A DNA stretch of 64,000 bases from contig JAUIFO010000002.1 of NCBI GenBank assembly GCA_030430385.1, positions 62,001 to 126,000 of the forward strand. Direction: 5' to 3'. The notes below the pieces were generated by a model. The model saw only the letters and a program-made list of their open reading frames with translations. It ran no database searches and was not told the origin of the DNA. Each line of letters starts with the position of its first letter. The first letter of the stretch is position 1. Below are positions 8,129-15,269 of the stretch, one piece after another. Source of the stretch: Bacteroidia bacterium (GTDB lineage Bacteria; Bacteroidota; Bacteroidia; Flavobacteriales; Flavobacteriaceae). The position numbers and the translations under genes are program-made.

Positions 8129-8554
8129 TTACTGCTTGATAAGTTTTAACCCTTTTAAAATACCAATCTCAGTTTCGTAAAATTGAATTGAAGTTTTTAT
8201 AATTCTATCGGATTTATCTCTCAGAGATTTATAGATAAACCTTGCTTTTGTACCTGAGAAATTTAAAGTAAATTTAGTATCCAAATCAGAATCGTCACTA
8301 TTAAAAATAATCACTTTACCTTCTTTGATCCAAGTGCCTCTTCCATAAGTATGTGTTTCCTTCGGACTACTTTTATCAATATACCTATAATTGTAATACG
8401 TAAACCTGCCATCAGGATGTAGTTGTAAAGTGCGTTTTAGTTTGTATTCGTTTGAATCATCAGAACCAGATTCAAATTGATAAGTACCAACAACATCTTG
8501 AGCATTAACAAGAATCGCACATAATAAAAATGTAACGCAAAACAGGTATTTCAT
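8129..8554 (-). CDS. Small exported protein of unknown function (lipocalin-like)
   Basis: A 141-residue protein with a signal peptide (LLCAILVNAQ) and a mature part of short beta strands: VVGTYQFESGS, LQLHPDGRFTYYNY, GRGTWIKEGKVIIFNS. The pattern of a GTY start, PDGRF in the middle and GTWxxxGKVI is common in small lipocalin-like exported proteins of Bacteroidetes that report dry physiology rather than an enzyme active site. I do not recognise the exact family and see no catalytic residues. It stands alone, convergent with the metal operon, 85 bases from the next minus-strand gene. Confidence 0.7.
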   Translation of the reverse strand: MKYLFCVTFLLCAILVNAQDVVGTYQFESGSDDSNEYKLKRTLQLHPDGRFTYYNYRYIDKSSPKETHTYGRGTWIKEGKVIIFNSDDSDLDTKFTLNFSGTKARFIYKSLRDKSDRIIKTSIQFYETEIGILKGLKLIKQ

Positions 8555-8639
8555 AATTATACATTTAAGATTCTAAAATATATCAAGTTTTATGCCTTAA
8601 ATCACCCACAATTAACACAGAGTAAACTCTCAGGTCTAA

Positions 8640-9428
8640 TCAAAATCCGCGTTCTTTCTGAAGTTGCTCATAAGCTTTTTGTACTTGCCTAAACTTTTCT
8701 TCAGCACCTTTTTGATGCTCTTTGCCAAGATGTATCACTCGGTCAGGATGATACTTCTTTGCCATTTTACGATACGCCTTTTTAATTTCTTCTTCGGTAG
8801 CATTTTTAGAAATTTCTAAAACTTTGTAAGCATTGTCAGAGCTATTGTAAAACATAGCTTTAATACTCTCATAGTCTCTAGAACTAATGCCGAGATAACC
8901 AGCAATTGTATAAATCTCTTTGACCTCAGGTTCGGTCACCATGCCATCAGCTTTAGCGATTCCAAATAAAAAGTGAAGTAATTGTAAACGTGAAGCATGA
9001 TCCATCATCTGTTTGATCTGTAAGCATACTTGTCGTTTAGAAATTTGTTGTTGATTAATTGATTTAAACAACTTGAACGCATGATTTGCTCTCGATTTCC
9101 CATACATACTCACAAACTGTTGACGCACATAATCTAACTCTCTTTGATCTTGAACACCATCGGCTTTTATCACAATGGTACCTAAAATCAATAAGCTCAC
9201 TTCAAAATCTCCAGATTGTGTTTGAGGACGCTGCCTCTGTCGTTCATATTGTGGTCTACTTCGCTGTTGTCTGCGTTGACTTTGCCTAGAATTGCCTTCA
9301 CCTAAAAGAAAACCACCTTCCTCTGCTGCACTATCAACTAAACTCCCTAACGCTAATCCAATAATTGCGCCTATCGGACCACCAAAAGACCAACCAATTG
9401 CGCCACCAAGCCATTTTGCAAAACTCAT
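8640..9428 (-). CDS. TerB and J-domain co-chaperone (DjlA-like)
   Basis: A 262-residue protein in three parts. Residues 1-30 are a Gly-rich hydrophobic segment ([21 protein letters not shown]) that may anchor it in the inner membrane. A Gln/Arg-rich linker (about 42-72) leads to a TerB-like helical domain (about 75-185, with [14 protein letters not shown] and [11 protein letters not shown] as its two acidic motifs). Residues about 197-262 are a J domain with the HPD motif in KYHPDRV. The architecture matches DjlA, which recruits DnaK at the membrane. The client is unknown. It diverges from the bacilliredoxin gene and has its own TATATTTG element at 9457-9464. Confidence 0.88.
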   Translation of the reverse strand: MSFAKWLGGAIGWSFGGPIGAIIGLALGSLVDSAAEEGGFLLGEGNSRQSQRRQQRSRPQYERQRQRPQTQSGDFEVSLLILGTIVIKADGVQDQRELDYVRQQFVSMYGKSRANHAFKLFKSINQQQISKRQVCLQIKQMMDHASRLQLLHFLFGIAKADGMVTEPEVKEIYTIAGYLGISSRDYESIKAMFYNSSDNAYKVLEISKNATEEEIKKAYRKMAKKYHPDRVIHLGKEHQKGAEEKFRQVQKAYEQLQKERGF

Positions 9429-9456
9429 ATTAAAAACTATAATTTTAAGTAACTTT

Positions 9457-9464
9457 CAAATATA
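9457..9464 (-). promoter_or_regulatory. -7 promoter element for the J-domain gene
   Basis: Read on the minus strand this is TATATTTG, an exact TAnnTTTG match, 29 bases before the ATG at 9428. No TTG is found at the expected -33 position, so the assignment rests on the -7 element alone. Confidence 0.5.
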
Positions 9465-9555
9465 CTACAGTTAGTAGATTTATAGCCTGTTTTGTTACTG
9501 AAATTAACTATTGAAATTTGCAATGGCAGTATTAATACTGCTAACCAAAAAGGAC

Positions 9556-9584
9556 TTGTAAACGCTCAATTTTAGTTATCTTTG
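9556..9584 (+). promoter_or_regulatory. Bacteroidetes-type promoter of the bacilliredoxin gene
   Basis: TTG at 9556-9558, an 18-base spacer, then TATCTTTG at 9577-9584. Both elements and the spacing fit the TTG/TAnnTTTG consensus of Bacteroidetes sigma-A promoters. The ATG follows 32 bases later, leaving a short AT-rich leader with no obvious Shine-Dalgarno sequence. Confidence 0.7.
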
Positions 9585-9616
9585 CATTTCAAACATTAAA
9601 AACAAAATTTAAATAT

Positions 9617-10027
9617 ATGTATCCACCAGAATTAGTAAAACCAATGCGTGATGATTTAACTAACGTTGGTTTTGAAGCATTATATACCTCTGAAGAGGTA
9701 GAAAAAGCATTAGCCAAAGAAGGAACAACACTTGTTGTTGTAAATTCCGTTTGTGGATGTGCTGCAGCCAATGCTAGACCAGGTGCTAAAATGAGCTTGA
9801 ATAATGATAAACGTCCTAATCACATTGTTACTGTTTTTGCAGGCGTTGACAAAGAAGCCGTAGATGCTGCTCGAGCACACATGATTCCATTTCCTCCAAG
9901 TTCGCCAAGTATGGCCTTATTTAAAGATGGCGAATTAGTTCACATGTTAGAGCGTCATCATATTGAAGGAAGACCTGCTGAACTAATTGCAGAAAACCTT
10001 ATGGACGCTTACAACGAATATTGTTAA
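9617..10027 (+). CDS. Bacilliredoxin, BrxA/BrxB (YphP/YqiW) family
   Basis: A 136-residue thioredoxin-fold protein of the size usual for the family. The redox motif is C46-G-C48 (SVCGCAAANARPG), the CGC motif that defines bacilliredoxins. Other conserved parts are VTVFAGVDKEAV, the cis-Pro region FPPSSPSMALFKDGELVHM and RHHIEGR. In Firmicutes these proteins remove bacillithiol from oxidised proteins; the thiol partner here is inferred. It is a single-gene unit with its own promoter (9556-9584) and a strong hairpin terminator (10126-10151). Confidence 0.93.
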   Translation: MYPPELVKPMRDDLTNVGFEALYTSEEVEKALAKEGTTLVVVNSVCGCAAANARPGAKMSLNNDKRPNHIVTVFAGVDKEAVDAARAHMIPFPPSSPSMALFKDGELVHMLERHHIEGRPAELIAENLMDAYNEYC

Positions 10028-10028
10028 T

Positions 10029-10115
10029 GTCATTATGAGGAATGAAATGACGTAATAATCTTTACTAAATTAGAATTTTTAATTTGTTAGATTCTCACGC
10101 TTCGCTCTGAATGAC
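10029..10115. repeat. REP-like intergenic palindromic repeat, copy 3 (fullest)
   Basis: Outer arms GTCATT (10029) and AATGAC (to 10115) are reverse complements and enclose AATAATCTTT on the left and AGATTCTCACGCTTCGCTC on the right, so the element can fold across its length. A smaller pair GTCATT/AATGAC closes at 10046-10051. Related fragments occur at 4929 and 5737. It is non-coding and lies between the bacilliredoxin gene and its hairpin terminator. Confidence 0.6.
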
Positions 10116-10125
10116 AACACATATA

Positions 10126-10151
10126 AACCACGATTCTGTCGTGGTTTTTTT
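10126..10151 (+). terminator. Rho-independent terminator after the bacilliredoxin gene
   Basis: Perfect 8-base stem AACCACGA / TCGTGGTT with loop TTCTG, followed by a run of T. It also insulates the acyltransferase gene that starts 33 bases later. Confidence 0.85.
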
Positions 10152-10183
10152 GTGGATTATGGTCATTAAATTACTTTTGTCTC

Positions 10184-10921
10184 ATGAATAAACTCTTGGC
10201 CTATCCTCTAACTGTCCTTTATTTTATTTTATTTGGGTTGACATTACTCATTTTTCATCCCATTCAGTGGATTTGTCATAACATTTTTGGCTATCAGGCG
10301 CATAAATTAAGTGTCGATGCGCTTCAGTTTTCTATAATGCGTTGCTTGAATGTTTTAGGAACCCGATTTTCTTGGAATAACCCTTATCAAATTCCTAAAA
10401 ACAGACCGTTACTCATTGTGTCAAATCATCAAAGCATGTATGATATCCCTCCCATTATATGGTATTTAAGAGCGCATCACGTTAAATTTGTTAGTAAAAA
10501 GGAATTAGGAAAAGGTATTCCAAGTGTGTCATATAATCTGAGGCATGGAGGTTCTGTTTTGATCGACAGAAAAAATCCGAGACAAGCGCTACCAGCAATG
10601 ATGGCCTTTGGAGAATATATTGAAAAACGCAATCATGCAGCTGTGATTTTTCCTGAAGGCACTCGAAGTAAAGACGGAAATCCAAAACCCTTCAAAACCA
10701 AAGGCTTAGAGTTACTTTTTAAGGCAATTCCATCAGCTATCATCGTTCCAATTACAGTCAATAATTCTTGGAAAACGTTACGTTATGGGAAATTTCCAAT
10801 GGGAATAGGAAGTCATCTTAAATTTCAAGTGCATCAACCTATTGATCTTGCTTTAGCTGAAAATCATTCAGAATTGATACAAAATCTAGAAGACACCATA
10901 ACCAGCGCTGTAGAATTATAA
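10184..10921 (+). CDS. plsC: 1-acyl-sn-glycerol-3-phosphate acyltransferase (PlsC family)
   Basis: Membrane-associated acyltransferase that would convert lysophosphatidate to phosphatidate in phospholipid synthesis. A hydrophobic N-terminal helix (LTVLYFILFGLTLLIF) anchors it. The catalytic NHQSMYD block is the HX4D motif with H of SNHQS, and the glycerophosphate-binding FPEGTRSKDG block lies near residue 155. The length of 245 is typical. It is followed after 2 bases by an HD-domain phosphohydrolase, so the pair is an operon. An acyltransferase for other lipids, for example ornithine lipids, cannot be excluded from motifs alone. Confidence 0.88.
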   Translation: MNKLLAYPLTVLYFILFGLTLLIFHPIQWICHNIFGYQAHKLSVDALQFSIMRCLNVLGTRFSWNNPYQIPKNRPLLIVSNHQSMYDIPPIIWYLRAHHVKFVSKKELGKGIPSVSYNLRHGGSVLIDRKNPRQALPAMMAFGEYIEKRNHAAVIFPEGTRSKDGNPKPFKTKGLELLFKAIPSAIIVPITVNNSWKTLRYGKFPMGIGSHLKFQVHQPIDLALAENHSELIQNLEDTITSAVEL

Positions 10922-10923
10922 TT

Positions 10924-11583
10924 ATGAATAAAGAGCAAGCAAAGCATATTGAACTTACCAAAGCTTTTGTAAAAAACACTTTAGCTGAAGCTGAAGGTGG
11001 TCATGACTGGTTTCACATTGAAAGAGTTTACAGGAACTGTCTTCTCATTTCAAAGCATGAAAATGTCGACGACTACATTGTTGCACTTGGTGCCTTGCTT
11101 CATGATATTGCTGACAGTAAATTTCACAATGGAGACGAAGCTGTTGGACCACAAAGAGCAAGAGAGTTTCTTCTTGAAATCAATGTAGACACAATTGTCA
11201 TAGAGCACGTAGAGAACATCATAAAGCATATTTCTTTCAAAGGAGGAAACCATACACAATCCTTTTCTTCTCCAGAATTAAATGTTGTTCAAGATGCAGA
11301 CAGACTAGATGCTCTTGGAGCAATTGGTATTGCCAGGACTTTTAATTATGGTGGCTTTAAAAACCAGAAACTATATGATCCTGAGATTCCACCAAAATTG
11401 GACATGACTAAGGAAGAATACAAGCAGTCAAAAGCACCAACAATCAATCATTTTTATGAAAAGCTACTCCTTTTAAAAGACCGAATGCATACTAAAACAG
11501 GAAAAAAATTAGCACTTGAAAGACATCGCTATATGGAGGAATTTCTAGAGCGTTTTTATGACGAGTGGCACTCCAAAATATAA
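10924..11583 (+). CDS. HD-domain phosphohydrolase
   Basis: A 219-residue single-domain metal-dependent phosphohydrolase. The HD signature is visible as HDWFHIERV near residue 25, LGALLHDIADSKF near 58-68, IIKHISFKGG near 100 and VQDADRLDALGAIGIARTF near 122-140, which supplies the final Asp. This arrangement matches the YedJ/YpgQ-like soluble HD group, some of which hydrolyse nucleoside triphosphates or phosphate monoesters. The substrate is not predictable. It follows the PlsC-like gene by 2 bases and is convergent with the AraC gene 25 bases further on. Confidence 0.85.
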   Translation: MNKEQAKHIELTKAFVKNTLAEAEGGHDWFHIERVYRNCLLISKHENVDDYIVALGALLHDIADSKFHNGDEAVGPQRAREFLLEINVDTIVIEHVENIIKHISFKGGNHTQSFSSPELNVVQDADRLDALGAIGIARTFNYGGFKNQKLYDPEIPPKLDMTKEEYKQSKAPTINHFYEKLLLLKDRMHTKTGKKLALERHRYMEEFLERFYDEWHSKI

Positions 11584-11608
11584 CACATCCTTTTAAAACA
11601 CGACACTT

Positions 11609-12481
11609 TTATTGATACACTTGCATAAACTCTTTTCGGTATTTAGAAGCGCTTTTTCCAACAACTTCATTAAAGACTTTATTGAAGTGCGAAAAGTTGT
11701 TAAATCCGCACTCAAAACTTATATCAAGAATACTAATTTGACTTTCTGCTAATAATTTTGTTGCATGCACAACGCGATACTCATTGACAAACTTTGTAAA
11801 AGTTTTTCCTGTTACTTTCTTAAAATACCTACAAAACGCAGGAACCGTCATACTCACTAAGTTTGCAATGTCTTTTAATGCTATTTGAGATTGAAAATTT
11901 TGACTTACATGACTAAAAATCAAATCAATCTTAGGATTGTCTTGTAGTTCTGTTTCAAAAACAAATCCATCTGCATTTAATATGGTATAATCTTCAGATT
12001 TTGCTAGTGTATGTAACACCTCTAAAAGCGTTAATATTTTTTTAAACCCTTCTTTTTCTGATAGCTTTTGTATTTTGGTTCCAACTTTCTTTTTGGTTTT
12101 TACACCAAACAGAATACCTCCTTTAGCGCGCTCAAAAAGACTATTTATACGTTCCATCTCAGGCACTTCAAAAAAATGATGTCCTAAAAATTCTTTTCTA
12201 AATTGAATAACTGTTTCAGATCCATTTGTGGTTAATCTATCCACAAATCCAATATGAGGTAAATTTGACCCAATTAGGATCAATTGACTGTTATTAAAAT
12301 AAGCCATATGGTTTCCTATGTGGCGCTTACCTTTTCCTTTATTAACATAAACCAATTCTAATTCTGGATGAAAATGCCAATAGGGTTTATAATCGCCATC
12401 ATAAGAATCATTTTTCATCACTTTGAAAGAAGTTCCAAATTCAGGACTAACTCTTTTTAAGGTAGGTTTACGTTGGCTCAT
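11609..12481 (-). CDS. AraC-family transcriptional regulator with cupin-like sensor domain
   Basis: A 290-residue regulator. Residues about 20-110 form a beta-rich cupin-like domain (PYWHFHPELELVYVNKGKGKRHIG), as in sugar- or stress-responsive AraC proteins. Residues about 185-288 carry two helix-turn-helix motifs: IALKDIANLVSMTVPAFCRYFK and ISILDISFECGFNNFSHFNKVF, with the family signature following. It diverges from the secreted-protein gene at 12684 across a 202-base gap that holds a palindrome, so that gene is a plausible target. The ligand is unknown. Confidence 0.9.
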   Translation of the reverse strand: MSQRKPTLKRVSPEFGTSFKVMKNDSYDGDYKPYWHFHPELELVYVNKGKGKRHIGNHMAYFNNSQLILIGSNLPHIGFVDRLTTNGSETVIQFRKEFLGHHFFEVPEMERINSLFERAKGGILFGVKTKKKVGTKIQKLSEKEGFKKILTLLEVLHTLAKSEDYTILNADGFVFETELQDNPKIDLIFSHVSQNFQSQIALKDIANLVSMTVPAFCRYFKKVTGKTFTKFVNEYRVVHATKLLAESQISILDISFECGFNNFSHFNKVFNEVVGKSASKYRKEFMQVYQ

Positions 12482-12498
12482 TTACTAACAGCTTTAAG

Positions 12499-12506
12499 CA
12501 AAATTA
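12499..12506 (-). promoter_or_regulatory. -7 promoter element for the AraC gene
   Basis: Minus-strand TAATTTTG matches TAnnTTTG and lies 18 bases before the ATG at 12481, so the leader would be very short. No TTG is seen at the proper distance upstream. Confidence 0.4.
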
Positions 12507-12576
12507 TAGTTTATAAAAATTTAAACAATGTGGTATATTACCTTAAATATATACTATATTAACCTAATCGGCAATT

Positions 12577-12590
12577 CAAACATCTGTTTG
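12577..12590. promoter_or_regulatory. Palindrome CAAACATCTGTTTG in the AraC/12684 divergent gap
   Basis: Perfect 6-base arms CAAACA and TGTTTG around TC. It is flanked by an outer pair TTAACC (12559-12564) and GGTTAA (12591-12596). It sits between the divergent regulator and the secreted-protein gene and upstream of the possible -7 elements of the latter, as an operator would. No terminator-like T run follows. Confidence 0.45.
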
Positions 12591-12605
12591 GGTTAATTTA
12601 GAACA

Positions 12606-12656
12606 TATATTTGAAAATATACTTGTTTTCTCTCAGTGATTACAGACCTAAATTTG
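12606..12656 (+). promoter_or_regulatory. Two candidate -7 elements for the secreted-protein gene
   Basis: TATATTTG at 12606-12613 and TAAATTTG at 12649-12656 both match TAnnTTTG. The second has a TTG at 12623-12625, 23 bases away, and lies 27 bases before the ATG, so it is the better candidate. The first has only a 15-base spacer to TTG at 12588. Confidence 0.45.
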
Positions 12657-12683
12657 TAAGTATAAATTTTAAATCTGAAAACA

Positions 12684-13262
12684 ATGAAAACCTTCAAAGC
12701 GCTTATTTATTTAGTTATGTTAACAGTAGTAACAATTGCAAATGCGGAAACAAAAGCATTGAAAAAGGCTTTTTTGGCTAAAGCTGTTATTATTGATTTT
12801 GAAAACGTAAAGGAAGGCCATCTCCTTTCTGTAATTGATAACGATGGAAATGTAATCTATTCAGAAACACTATCAGTAAATGGTAATTTCGAAAAAATGT
12901 ACAATTTTGATGCCTTAATGAATGGCAAGTATACCTTAGAATTAGAAAAGGATTTTGAAATACAAGTTCGTCCATTTCAGATTAAAGACAATGCTATTCT
13001 GTTTGATAATTCTGAGGAATATACATACTTCAAACCTTATATTTCAACAGACAAAAACCTTTTGAAAATATCTCAACTAAACCTAAACAGCCAACCTATA
13101 ACTATTAAAATATTTTATGAAGACGAGTTAATCTATATTGAGAATATTAAAAATCAAAATATGATTAAAAGAGCTTTTAGACTATCATCTAAACTTTATG
13201 GTGATTATCGAGCAGAAATCTCAAACGAAAAGCAAACCTTTGTTCAGAATTTTGAAATTTAA
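12684..13262 (+). CDS. Secreted protein of unknown function, DUF3244-like
   Basis: A 192-residue protein with a signal peptide (LVMLTVVTIANAE). The mature part looks like two small beta-sandwich repeats: one around HLLSVIDNDGNVIYSETL with YTLELEKDFEIQVRPF, the other around TIKIFYEDELIYIENI with YRAEISNEKQTF. The form 'value of x, stimulus, tension, fibre' (NGNFEKMYNFDALMNGKYTLELE) is typical of small T9SS-like or DUF3244-like domains, but there is no sorting-domain ending, so export by Sec alone is likely. It is the only gene read from the divergent region with the AraC regulator and ends in a strong terminator. Confidence 0.65.
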   Translation: MKTFKALIYLVMLTVVTIANAETKALKKAFLAKAVIIDFENVKEGHLLSVIDNDGNVIYSETLSVNGNFEKMYNFDALMNGKYTLELEKDFEIQVRPFQIKDNAILFDNSEEYTYFKPYISTDKNLLKISQLNLNSQPITIKIFYEDELIYIENIKNQNMIKRAFRLSSKLYGDYRAEISNEKQTFVQNFEI

Positions 13263-13282
13263 TAGCTCAAAAAAAAAAATTC

Positions 13283-13308
13283 AAATGCCACCTTGTTAGG
13301 TGGCATTT
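13283..13308. terminator. Bidirectional terminator between 12684 gene and radical SAM gene
   Basis: Stem AAATGCCACC / GGTGGCATTT (13283-13292 and 13299-13308) with loop TTGTTA, T run on the plus side and A run on the other, so it can stop transcription from both convergent genes. Confidence 0.9.
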
Positions 13309-13311
13309 TTT

Positions 13312-14385
13312 TTAAAACAATTTTAACTGCCCATTTTTATAGCTCTCATGCAAGGCCGTATTCAATTTAGGCATTGCTTTGTCTTTAAAATACTTTTGTC
13401 TTGCTAATTTAATTAGGTCATTGATCTGTTTGGCAATTTGGCCTTCGCCTCGCATTCGCTTACCATATCGCGACTCATTTAACGTGCCTCCGTGACAATT
13501 TTTAATTTGATTAAGGACTTTATCTGCACTATCTGGCAAAGCTTTTTTAATCCAATCTGAAAACAATTCGCCAATAGCTCCATTTAACCTTACAATAGTA
13601 TGTGCCATACTTAAAGCACCAGCATCTGAAGCGGCTTTTGCTAAAGGTAAAATCTCATGACTATTAATGGATGGAATGATTGGAGCAATCATCACATTCA
13701 CTGGAATGCCGTTTGAACTTAATGTTTCAATAGTTTTTAAACGCTTTTTAATACTTGCTGTTCTTGGTTCTAAAATACGTCTTGTGGTTTCAGAAAGTGA
13801 TGTGACTGAAACATTCACGCTTATAAGATCATCCTTTGCTAATGCTTTTAAAATATCTAAGTCACGAAGAATCAACGCATTTTTAGTAATAATAGCTGTT
13901 GGATGTTTGTATTTTAAAAACACTTGCAAGCACGCTTTGGTAATTTCAAACTGTTGTTCTGCAGGCTGGTAACAATCTGTATTGCCAGACATTACGATTG
14001 GATGCGCTTTCCATTGTTTTCGCTTGATAAAAGCTTCTAACAATTTAGGCGCTTCTTTTTTAACTAGAATTCGCCTTTCAAAATCTAATCCTGCACTAAA
14101 TCCCCAAAACTCATGACTATTTCTTGCATAACAATAAATACAACCATGTTCGCAACCTTGATACATATTCATTGAGAATGCCATACCAACATCTGGACTG
14201 GTAACTTTGTTGACGATGGTTTTTGGAAATACAGTAAGGTATTGTGTTTTATTAGAGCTAACCTCATCACCTTCTTTTTCGCAGTATTCTAAAAAATCAT
14301 CTCGAAGTTCATGACTCAACTCAAAAAAACGATTAGGACTATTTTGTTGAGCACCACGACCTTTGATTAATGATTTTTCAAACAT
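13312..14385 (-). CDS. PA0069-family radical SAM protein (spore-photoproduct-lyase-like)
   Basis: A 357-residue radical SAM protein. The cluster-binding cysteines are C78, C82 and C85 (GCEHGCIYCYARNSHEF), and IVMSGNTDCYQPAE is the family block after the first strand. GRGAQQNSPNRF at the N-terminus is typical of the PA0069 group, which is related to spore photoproduct lyase but whose reaction is not established. C-terminal residues include the conserved RYGKRMRGEG. It stands alone and its promoter region carries nested inverted repeats (14385-14416). A DNA-repair role is sometimes suggested by the SPL relation; I regard it as unproven. Confidence 0.88.
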   Translation of the reverse strand: MFEKSLIKGRGAQQNSPNRFFELSHELRDDFLEYCEKEGDEVSSNKTQYLTVFPKTIVNKVTSPDVGMAFSMNMYQGCEHGCIYCYARNSHEFWGFSAGLDFERRILVKKEAPKLLEAFIKRKQWKAHPIVMSGNTDCYQPAEQQFEITKACLQVFLKYKHPTAIITKNALILRDLDILKALAKDDLISVNVSVTSLSETTRRILEPRTASIKKRLKTIETLSSNGIPVNVMIAPIIPSINSHEILPLAKAASDAGALSMAHTIVRLNGAIGELFSDWIKKALPDSADKVLNQIKNCHGGTLNESRYGKRMRGEGQIAKQINDLIKLARQKYFKDKAMPKLNTALHESYKNGQLKLF

Positions 14386-14416
14386 ATTTTGTATTTTTTT
14401 GTAAAATTACAAAATA
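14385..14416 (-). promoter_or_regulatory. Nested inverted repeats over the start of the radical SAM gene
   Basis: TATTTTGTA (14385-14393) pairs with TACAAAATA (14408-14416), and inside it TTTTGTAAAATTACAAAA (14397-14414) is an 18-base palindrome with perfect 8-base arms. The outer left arm touches the start codon at 14383-14385. No GC-rich stem or T run is present, so a protein-binding operator is more likely than a terminator. Confidence 0.5.
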
Positions 14417-14476
14417 TAGTTCATTAATCTTATAGGTATTACTTGTACAAAAAAAGATTTTAATTTGATGTTTTTA

Positions 14477-15259
14477 TCACTTACCAGGAAAGTTAGCCTT
14501 GCGCTTTTCTAAAAAAGCAGAAGTGCCTTCTTTGAAATCTTCAGTCCCAAAACACTTACCAAATTGTTTGATTTCTGTTTTAAAACCATCAACGCCATCC
14601 TTATAATTAGCGTTAATTGATTTAATAGCACCTTTAATAGCTACTGAAGAATTTCGCATGATTTTAGAGGCTATCTTTTCAGCTAAAGGTAATAGTTCAT
14701 CTTGAGTCGTAACATGATTAACCAATCCATATTGAAGTGCTTGATTAGCATCGATCATACCAGCAGTCATCACCATTTCCATCGCACGACCTTTCCCAAC
14801 TAATTGTGGTAATCTTTGTGTTCCGCCATAACCTGGAATCACACCAAGAGAAACTTCAGGTAATCCCATTTTTGCGTTATCGCTTGCAACTCTAAAATGA
14901 CAAGCCATTGCTAATTCTAGTCCACCTCCAAGCGCAAAACCATTTACAGCAGCAATGACTGGAGTTGATAAATTTTCAACAAAATCGAATAATATTTTTT
15001 GTCCCTTAGCGGCTAATTTTCCACCTTTTTCGACACCAAAATCAGCAAATTCACTAATATCAGCTCCAGCAACAAAAGCCTTATCACCACTTCCTGTAAT
15101 AATGACAACCTTAGTGTTGTCATCGGCATTCGCTTCATCTAAAGCATCGTGTAATTCTTGAATAGTGGCTTTGTTAAGCGCATTTAGTTTATTAGGTCTG
15201 TTGATTGTTATGGTCGTAATTCCATTAGAAGAATCAGACAAAATATTTGTATAACTCAT
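14477..15259 (-). CDS. Enoyl-CoA hydratase/isomerase (crotonase) family protein
   Basis: A 260-residue crotonase of standard length. The oxyanion-hole blocks are AFVAGADISEFAD and GFALGGGLELAMACHF. Both candidate catalytic glutamates are present: one in GGGLELAMAC and one in GLPEVSLGVIPGYGGTQRL, as in true short-chain enoyl-CoA hydratases. The C-terminal FGTEDFKEGTSAFLEKRKANF is the usual ending. It would hydrate trans-2-enoyl-CoA in fatty-acid or amino-acid breakdown. It starts 10 bases after the sensor kinase gene, so the two are co-transcribed, an odd pairing with no obvious metabolic logic. Confidence 0.9.
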   Translation of the reverse strand: MSYTNILSDSSNGITTITINRPNKLNALNKATIQELHDALDEANADDNTKVVIITGSGDKAFVAGADISEFADFGVEKGGKLAAKGQKILFDFVENLSTPVIAAVNGFALGGGLELAMACHFRVASDNAKMGLPEVSLGVIPGYGGTQRLPQLVGKGRAMEMVMTAGMIDANQALQYGLVNHVTTQDELLPLAEKIASKIMRNSSVAIKGAIKSINANYKDGVDGFKTEIKQFGKCFGTEDFKEGTSAFLEKRKANFPGK

Positions 15260-15269
15260 GGTGTTTTAA

